DNA of 40,029 nt, from the NCBI GenBank assembly GCA_022567155.1, contig JADFHN010000035.1, positions 1 through 40,029 on the forward strand. Reading direction: 5' to 3'. Position numbers and translations under genes: made by a program. Shown one piece after another: positions 35,411 through 40,029 of the stretch; position 1 is the stretch's first letter, and the number at the start of each line of letters is the position of its first letter. The notes below the pieces were generated by a model, which had not been told where the DNA came from, did no database searches, and saw only the letters and a list, made by a program, of their open reading frames with translations. This DNA comes from Bacteroidota bacterium. Its GTDB lineage: Bacteria > Bacteroidota > Bacteroidia > Cytophagales > Cyclobacteriaceae.

Positions 35411-36937
35411 TTAGTTTTTATTCGACGGGCTTTCCCGGGGGCTGTCATTCCGGTTACTTTTATCTGCAGATTTTGAATCATCATCAGACTTTACGATCAC
35501 CCGGGTATTGTCCCCATCGCTTCCCGTTCTTCTTTCGCCTCTGCCACCCTCCTGAAACATCCTTTGCCTGCCGCCTGCGCCATTTGCAGGCACGGTAATG
35601 GTACGGCCGCCCGGCAACGTAATGGTTCTTTCTGTCGGGATATCCACAATTTCTATCTCCGGTTCGGGCCGGCTTCTTTTGCCGTCCATTTCAGGAATCA
35701 GGGCTATCTGCCTGTTATCCAAACCTGAAGGAATGGAAAGATACAATTTATCGCCATTTTTCAGGCCCACTTTTACAATGGCTTCATTGGCATTGGTTTC
35801 ACCTACCATTATCTCCTGTTTGATAGTATTCAATCCCTCCCTCTTATACACGAAATTTATTGAATCAAATTCGGTATGCAAACATTCGAGAGGAATATAC
35901 AACGTTGAATCAATTATGCTGGTAATGATTTTATTGCTGGTAGTCATGGCTGGTCTGAGCAATTCATCACGGCCATGCACCCGCACGGTTACCATAAATA
36001 CTTTTGCGTCCGAGTTGGGCCGCTGCTCACCTACGTTTGCCACGCGGATAACCGTACCCGACAGCCTTTTTTCGGGAAAAGCATCAAGCCCGATCTCAAC
36101 ATGCTGGCCAAGCTTAATCTTCCTTATATCTACCTCATTTACATACGTTTTGGAGATCATCACCGACAAATCCGGAAGCTCCGCCACCGTCGGATCCCAT
36201 GCACTTATGGTGGACCCTTCTTTCATGGGTTTGCCGTCAAATCCCTTCCTGTAAATCACCATACCGTCTTTCGGGGCCAGAATGGTAAACTTATCCATGA
36301 TTTCCTGCATACCCTGGAAATCACGCCTTTCCTTCATAAGATTGACAGCAACTTCCGCCATTCTCGCCTTATTCTGATCTTCTCTGATTTTATAATTTTC
36401 TTTCGCCTGCTGAAGCGTCCGTTGTGCCTTTTCAAGGTTCATATCGGCCTTTCTCTGTGTGGCGGGAGGCTCGAACTCTGATTGCTCCAATTCAATTTCC
36501 CTTTCGATAACCGCATATTGAAGGTTGATAAGTTCATCCCTGGACTGCCGCATTTGAAGGGTTGTATCCAGTTGCGTCTGAATAAACTGAGACTGCATCT
36601 TATCCACCTCGAGCTGTGCGTCTTGTACCTTACTTTCAAGCTCAGACGGATCGAGCGACGCCACCCAATCTCCTTTTCTTACTACCGTGCCTTCTTCCAC
36701 TATCTTGTTTATGGCAACATTGTAAATCCTGAAATCCCGCAGCCTCGCGGGACCAAGTATTTTGGTAGAATTCATGGCCTCAAGTTCACCTGTTGTCTCA
36801 ATTTCAATCCGGAAAGTCCCTCCTTTTACATAAGCAAACAAATCCGGACCTTCACCTCCTTTTTTACCTTTTACGGCAAAATATCCGATAAGTACAAGAA
36901 TTATTACACCCGTAATTATTAAAAATCCCTTTTTCAT
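35411..36937 (-). CDS. HlyD/MacA-family periplasmic adaptor
   Basis: Membrane-fusion adaptor of 508 aa. One TM helix (about 4-22) is followed by a split biotinyl-lipoyl-like domain, two long helices forming a coiled-coil hairpin (about 105-215), a beta-barrel domain and a membrane-proximal domain. The tail from about 440 is unusual: GRTITVPANGAGGRQ followed by Arg/Gly/Ser/Asp-rich low-complexity sequence to the end. It is first in the adaptor-permease-TolC operon, 35 bp before the permease. A TAACTTTG box lies about 25 bp before the ATG. Confidence 0.9.
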   Translation of the reverse strand: MKKGFLIITGVIILVLIGYFAVKGKKGGEGPDLFAYVKGGTFRIEIETTGELEAMNSTKILGPARLRDFRIYNVAINKIVEEGTVVRKGDWVASLDPSELESKVQDAQLEVDKMQSQFIQTQLDTTLQMRQSRDELINLQYAVIEREIELEQSEFEPPATQRKADMNLEKAQRTLQQAKENYKIREDQNKARMAEVAVNLMKERRDFQGMQEIMDKFTILAPKDGMVIYRKGFDGKPMKEGSTISAWDPTVAELPDLSVMISKTYVNEVDIRKIKLGQHVEIGLDAFPEKRLSGTVIRVANVGEQRPNSDAKVFMVTVRVHGRDELLRPAMTTSNKIITSIIDSTLYIPLECLHTEFDSINFVYKREGLNTIKQEIMVGETNANEAIVKVGLKNGDKLYLSIPSGLDNRQIALIPEMDGKRSRPEPEIEIVDIPTERTITLPGGRTITVPANGAGGRQRMFQEGGRGERRTGSDGDNTRVIVKSDDDSKSADKSNRNDSPRESPSNKN

Positions 36938-36961
36938 AGCAAATAATATATAAATCCTTTA

Positions 36962-36969
36962 CAAAGTTA
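36962..36969 (-). promoter_or_regulatory. -7 box for the MacA-MacB-TolC operon
   Basis: Minus strand TAACTTTG is an exact TAnnTTTG, 24 bp before the adaptor ATG. It lies in the 126-bp gap after the sigma-trio's third gene and so suggests a separate transcript. Confidence 0.5.
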
Positions 36970-37063
36970 ATACATTGAGCCCATGCTAATATCCCACCTG
37001 TATAATATTATGCCCGGTAATATAAAAGAATAAGCTATCACGGTCTATGCGGCAAGTAAAAGC

Positions 37064-38173
37064 CTATTTTGTGTTTTTAAACGTCTTTTTTACTTTTATA
37101 GCGCCCATTGCTTTGTCAAGCGATAGCTTCCGCTGGTCGTACTGGCTCAAAACCTGCTTTAAAACGCTTAATTCCAGTGTTTCCGGAATACCGCAGCCAT
37201 CGCATTTTGTCAGCTTCACTTTTAGCATCAGTATTTCGTCATTTTTAAGTGTTTTGATAGTACGCCCATACTCGATCATGGTTTCTTTGATGCTTTTTTC
37301 AAATTGAGGATATAATTCCGTTACCTTTTTATTTCTTTCTTCGAGATTAACATCCGATCGGCCCAATACCGGCATGCGGTACAAATCATTATTTGAATAG
37401 GAAGAATACGTTTTTAAATAAAAAATCACACCATAATCTTTCAACAACTCGTAATGAGGTGTACGGTCAGTAAAATACGTTTCGGAAAGATCCGGGCTGT
37501 AAAGCCTTTTAACGATAATGGCAAACAACTCGAGGTCCTGATGTATTTCAACAGGCTCTGAGGTTGTAAATGTTATGCGGTTGACAAGTTCCTTTCTTGA
37601 TATTTTACCTTCTTTGTAAGCGGTAACATCTTTTTTATTTACTTCTGCCGAAAATTTCTCAAGCCCCGATGACGTCATACTCCATGAGGAATGCCGGCCG
37701 GTACCTACATAAAAAACGTTATCATTGGCCCTGTTATGCACCTTGATTTTTTCATCAGGCTTTAACTGGCCAATCAGGTCTGAGTAATCTGCCAGAAAGG
37801 TGATCACAGCTTCCTTTTTCTCCTCCATTTTTTCATTATCTATGCTGTCATTCTCAAGCACGCTTAAATCCATAAATACCTCTCTCTTATGCCCTTCTTC
37901 TCCTTCAAAAACGGTCATTTTTGGCATTTTTGGCATTTTTATAGATAAATACGAGAAATTGTCCGGCAATGTAAAAATCACTCCATATCCTTCAAGATAT
38001 ACGGCTTCAATATTTCTTCCCCAAAACATCATGTTCCTGTCCTGGTTGAATAATGTTTGCAATACATTTTTTGCAACCTCCAGATCACGATCCATTCTTG
38101 TCTGATCTATTTGCTGTGCAACAACAGGCAGACTAAACAGTAGGATACACGCGTACAACAAAAGCTTTTTCAT
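37064..38173 (-). CDS. secreted protein with internal duplication, unknown function
   Basis: Exported protein of 369 aa with a signal peptide ending V-V-A near 19. Two halves look homologous: about 28-150 (YGVIFTLPDNFSYL, then KKEAVITFLADYSDLIGQLKPDEKIKVH) and about 212-325 (YGVIFYLKTYSSYS, then FEKSIKETMIEYGRTIKTLKNDEILMLKVK). A C-D-G-C pair (Cys324, Cys327) lies near the end. I recognise no family. It starts 4 nt after the anti-sigma stop, so it is the third gene of the sigma operon, and might be a sensor, ligand or target of that pathway (inference). Confidence 0.6.
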   Translation of the reverse strand: MKKLLLYACILLFSLPVVAQQIDQTRMDRDLEVAKNVLQTLFNQDRNMMFWGRNIEAVYLEGYGVIFTLPDNFSYLSIKMPKMPKMTVFEGEEGHKREVFMDLSVLENDSIDNEKMEEKKEAVITFLADYSDLIGQLKPDEKIKVHNRANDNVFYVGTGRHSSWSMTSSGLEKFSAEVNKKDVTAYKEGKISRKELVNRITFTTSEPVEIHQDLELFAIIVKRLYSPDLSETYFTDRTPHYELLKDYGVIFYLKTYSSYSNNDLYRMPVLGRSDVNLEERNKKVTELYPQFEKSIKETMIEYGRTIKTLKNDEILMLKVKLTKCDGCGIPETLELSVLKQVLSQYDQRKLSLDKAMGAIKVKKTFKNTK

Positions 38174-38177
38174 CTTT

Positions 38178-39023
38178 CTAATTATTTTGGTTATTAACAG
38201 TATTTAATATGGACACCAACACCTGATCGGTTTCCATTTTTTGTAATTCCTGATTTTCTTTTAAATCAGATAAGCCGGCCACGATTTGACGTAAGTCTTC
38301 CTCACGCTGAGATTCAAGGTAAGCTGAAAATTCCGTCAACAAGGTCAGCACATATTGTTGCTGTGCAGAATTTGACAGTTCAAAATAGCGCTCGAGGTAC
38401 TCCAGATTATCCTGCTGCATTTGCCTTACAAATTTCGTTATCATCTGATTGTTAAATACAGCGTTTTCTGTCAGCGCCGAATTGATCTCTTGCTGTTGAT
38501 TCTGATAACCCGAAGTAAGCCTGGTACTAAAATTTTTCTCGATATTATCAATCCGGTCAGCCTGATAAGCTCTTTCCTCCTGTAACATCACGTTAACAAT
38601 ATCTATTACCTTATCTGTGTTTACATAATTGTCATTTTGCGTAACACTTCTCTCAACCGATTGTCCGAAGGTTATATTCAGGTATCCTGCATCGGTTGAA
38701 ACATGTAATCCGGTAAAATACCCGAGAATAATAATAAGAGATATACCGGCAGCAAGTCCGATGGCAGGTTTAAGAATGCTGTTTCCGATGATGCGGGCAG
38801 TCTGCCAGGCAGTACCTGTACCTTTTGCCCCAAAGAAAAAAGGATCAATCACCTCCTTATCTTTAACCTGGCCGACAACTTTCTTTATCTGTGACATTTC
38901 CTTCATTTCGCCTGCTAACTCAGGGTTTTCCAACAGGCGTTGTTCAAATTGCTTTTTCTCACCGGCTGACATTTCACCATAGAGGTAAGCCATCAATTCT
39001 TCATACAGGAGTTTAGAATCCAT
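38178..39023 (-). CDS. anti-sigma factor-like membrane protein
   Basis: Membrane protein of 281 aa. The N-terminal cytosolic part (about 1-60) has the pattern EELMAYLYGEMSAGEKKQFEQRL typical of anti-sigma domains, but without an H-x3-C-x2-C zinc motif. One TM helix (about 83-105) follows. The outside part (about 110-281) is helical, Gln/Asn-rich and probably coiled coil, which is unusual. Its ATG overlaps the sigma stop by 11 nt, as expected for a sigma/anti-sigma pair. Function rests on position and topology. Confidence 0.75.
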   Translation of the reverse strand: MDSKLLYEELMAYLYGEMSAGEKKQFEQRLLENPELAGEMKEMSQIKKVVGQVKDKEVIDPFFFGAKGTGTAWQTARIIGNSILKPAIGLAAGISLIIILGYFTGLHVSTDAGYLNITFGQSVERSVTQNDNYVNTDKVIDIVNVMLQEERAYQADRIDNIEKNFSTRLTSGYQNQQQEINSALTENAVFNNQMITKFVRQMQQDNLEYLERYFELSNSAQQQYVLTLLTEFSAYLESQREEDLRQIVAGLSDLKENQELQKMETDQVLVSILNTVNNQNN

Positions 39024-39636
39024 AATAAGTGAAATTTTTCTTCTCTAATATTAGTTTCATGGTCTTCAGACCATAGTACAAACGTGATTTTGCAGTGCTT
39101 TCAGATATGTTGAGTACAACTGCTATCTCACGGAATTTCAGTCCTTCGTATTCCTTCATAATAATCAATATGCGTTGTTCTTCGGGCAACTCCGACAGGC
39201 ATTCAAGTACCAATTCTTCGAGTTCCTTGTCATCAACGCTTTGGTCAGGGTTATAAAAAGGGCCTTCCGCAGGTGGTTCTAACCAAAGTTCTCCCTGCTG
39301 CGAATCTTCATTTGCACCAAACAGTGAGAACCACTTCCTTCTTTTCATGCGTCTTTCTTCTTCGTGGCATTTGTTCAGGGCAATTCTATACAACCAGGGC
39401 TTGAAACTGGTAACATCTTTCAGTTTCCTGATGCTCTTATGAACTGAAATAAATGTCTTTTGCGTAACATCCATTGCTGTATCATGATTAAGAAAATATT
39501 TATAGCTGAAATTGTATATACGCTTATACCACAAACTCATCAGCTTACTGAAAGCCTGCTCGTTGCCTCCAGTGGCCTTTCTTACAATCTGATCGGAGTA
39601 TTTTATGGCAAAGTCCTGAAGTGTTTCAGCCAGCAT
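39013..39636 (-). CDS. ECF-type RNA polymerase sigma factor
   Basis: Sigma-70 family protein of 207 aa. Region 2 (about 28-100; AFSKLMSLWYKRIYNFSYKYF, FKPWLYRIALNKCHEE) and region 4 (about 140-200; LSELPEEQRILIIMKEYEGLKFREIA with helix-turn-helix SESTAKSRLYYGLK) are clear. No region 1.1 or 3, as in ECF factors. It directs transcription of an unknown regulon, possibly the operon itself. Sits first in a three-gene run with the anti-sigma-like gene. A TAATTTTG box lies 114 bp before the start. Confidence 0.92.
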   Translation of the reverse strand: MLAETLQDFAIKYSDQIVRKATGGNEQAFSKLMSLWYKRIYNFSYKYFLNHDTAMDVTQKTFISVHKSIRKLKDVTSFKPWLYRIALNKCHEEERRMKRRKWFSLFGANEDSQQGELWLEPPAEGPFYNPDQSVDDKELEELVLECLSELPEEQRILIIMKEYEGLKFREIAVVLNISESTAKSRLYYGLKTMKLILEKKNFTYYGF

Positions 39637-39750
39637 ATTTTTTAACTATTCATAGTTGGGACGACCTGAAGATGAAAAAAGTTTTAACAATCTTCATTTT
39701 TTTTAAGCATTCTCCTGAAGAATTCACCAACACACCCATTTATACAGTAC

Positions 39751-39758
39751 CAAAATTA
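39751..39758 (-). promoter_or_regulatory. -7 box for the sigma operon
   Basis: Minus strand TAATTTTG is an exact TAnnTTTG, about 115 bp upstream of the sigma ATG and 35 bp from the start of the tandem array. The leader contains a TGAAGAT/ATCTTCA inverted repeat (39667-39696). Confidence 0.4.
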
Positions 39759-39792
39759 AGAATTTATATTTATGGCATTTTTTCTGAATAAG

Positions 39793-40029
39793 GCGTCTTG
39801 ATGCTGTTGAATTGAGTCTTGATCTGCCATAATTGCGGCTTGAGGTGCTTGAATTGGGCCTCTCGGTACCGAAATTGAGTCTCTCGGTGTCCAAATTGAG
39901 TCTCGAGGTACCGAAATTGAGTCTCGAGGTACCGAAATTGAGTCTCGAGGTACCGAAATTGAGTCTCGAGGTACCGAAATTGAGTCTCGAGGTACCGAAA
40001 TTGAGTCTCGAGGTACCGAAATTGAGTCT
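39793..40029. repeat. 21-bp tandem repeat array (runs off the edge)
   Basis: Eleven complete 21-bp units and the start of a twelfth. Units from 39898 on (six) are identical (GAGTCTCGAG then GTACCGAAATT). Units at 39793, 39814, 39835, 39856 and 39877 are increasingly degenerate toward the left, all with the length kept at 21. The consensus contains the palindromes CTCGAG and GGTACC. No spacers, so not CRISPR. The minus strand has open frames through every unit, but no start codon is in the window. Confidence 0.85.

Noticed and set aside
39667-39704. Rho-independent terminator (hairpin plus T-run on the plus strand)
   Set aside because: No plus-strand gene lies upstream of it; on the minus strand the run is A, so it is more likely a leader structure.
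39793-40029. CRISPR array
   Set aside because: Units are head-to-tail with no spacers and only 21 bp long; no cas gene nearby.

Overview
This 40-kb window looks like an ordinary chromosomal segment of a Bacteroidota species, probably of the Cytophagia type. The signs are DUF5916, DUF4136 and VPS10/BNR-type secreted proteins, promoter-like TAnnTTTG boxes, almost no Shine-Dalgarno sequences, frequent TTG starts, and a Bacteroidota-type OadA. I see no prophage, transposase, CRISPR array, plasmid gene or rRNA. The only RNA gene found is a tRNA-Gln.

Layout: (1) 1-4200, plus strand: a DUF4136 lipoprotein, then tRNA-Gln(UUG)-prs-rplY-pth, the last two separated by a 136-bp inverted-repeat element, then a membrane protein. 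(2) 4178-10567, minus strand: a 2,4-dienoyl-CoA reductase-like SDR, then metG-oadG-oadA-oadB, which links methionyl-tRNA synthetase to a Na+-pumping biotin decarboxylase. (3) 10.9-13.3 kb: an OmpA-type lipoprotein on plus, facing a translationally coupled methyltransferase/glycan-enzyme-like pair on minus. (4) 13.5-24.1 kb: a large BNR/VPS10-like secreted propeller, an NRK-like kinase, a Cys/Met PLP enzyme, an uncharacterised 917-aa anchored propeller protein coupled to an MscS channel, and a monoacylglycerol-lipase-like hydrolase. (5) 24.1-32.5 kb: repeat-rich spacers, an M3 oligopeptidase, a DUF5916 outer-membrane-type protein co-directional with a PaaE-like flavo-iron-sulfur reductase, purB, and a small secreted protein. 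(6) 32.5-39.6 kb, minus strand: an ECF sigma / anti-sigma / secreted duplicated-domain trio followed by a MacA-MacB(permease only)-TolC export operon. The right edge runs into a 21-bp tandem repeat array.

Most genes are housekeeping or envelope functions. The parts least explained by known families are the 21-bp array upstream of the sigma operon, two related palindromic elements whose arms co-vary (2765-2900 and 26600-26728), a third inverted-repeat-bounded spacer (31554-32025), the 917-aa/MscS couple and the sigma trio's secreted product. I do not see a convincing new defence or catalytic system. Family names come from recognising motifs by eye, without database searches.
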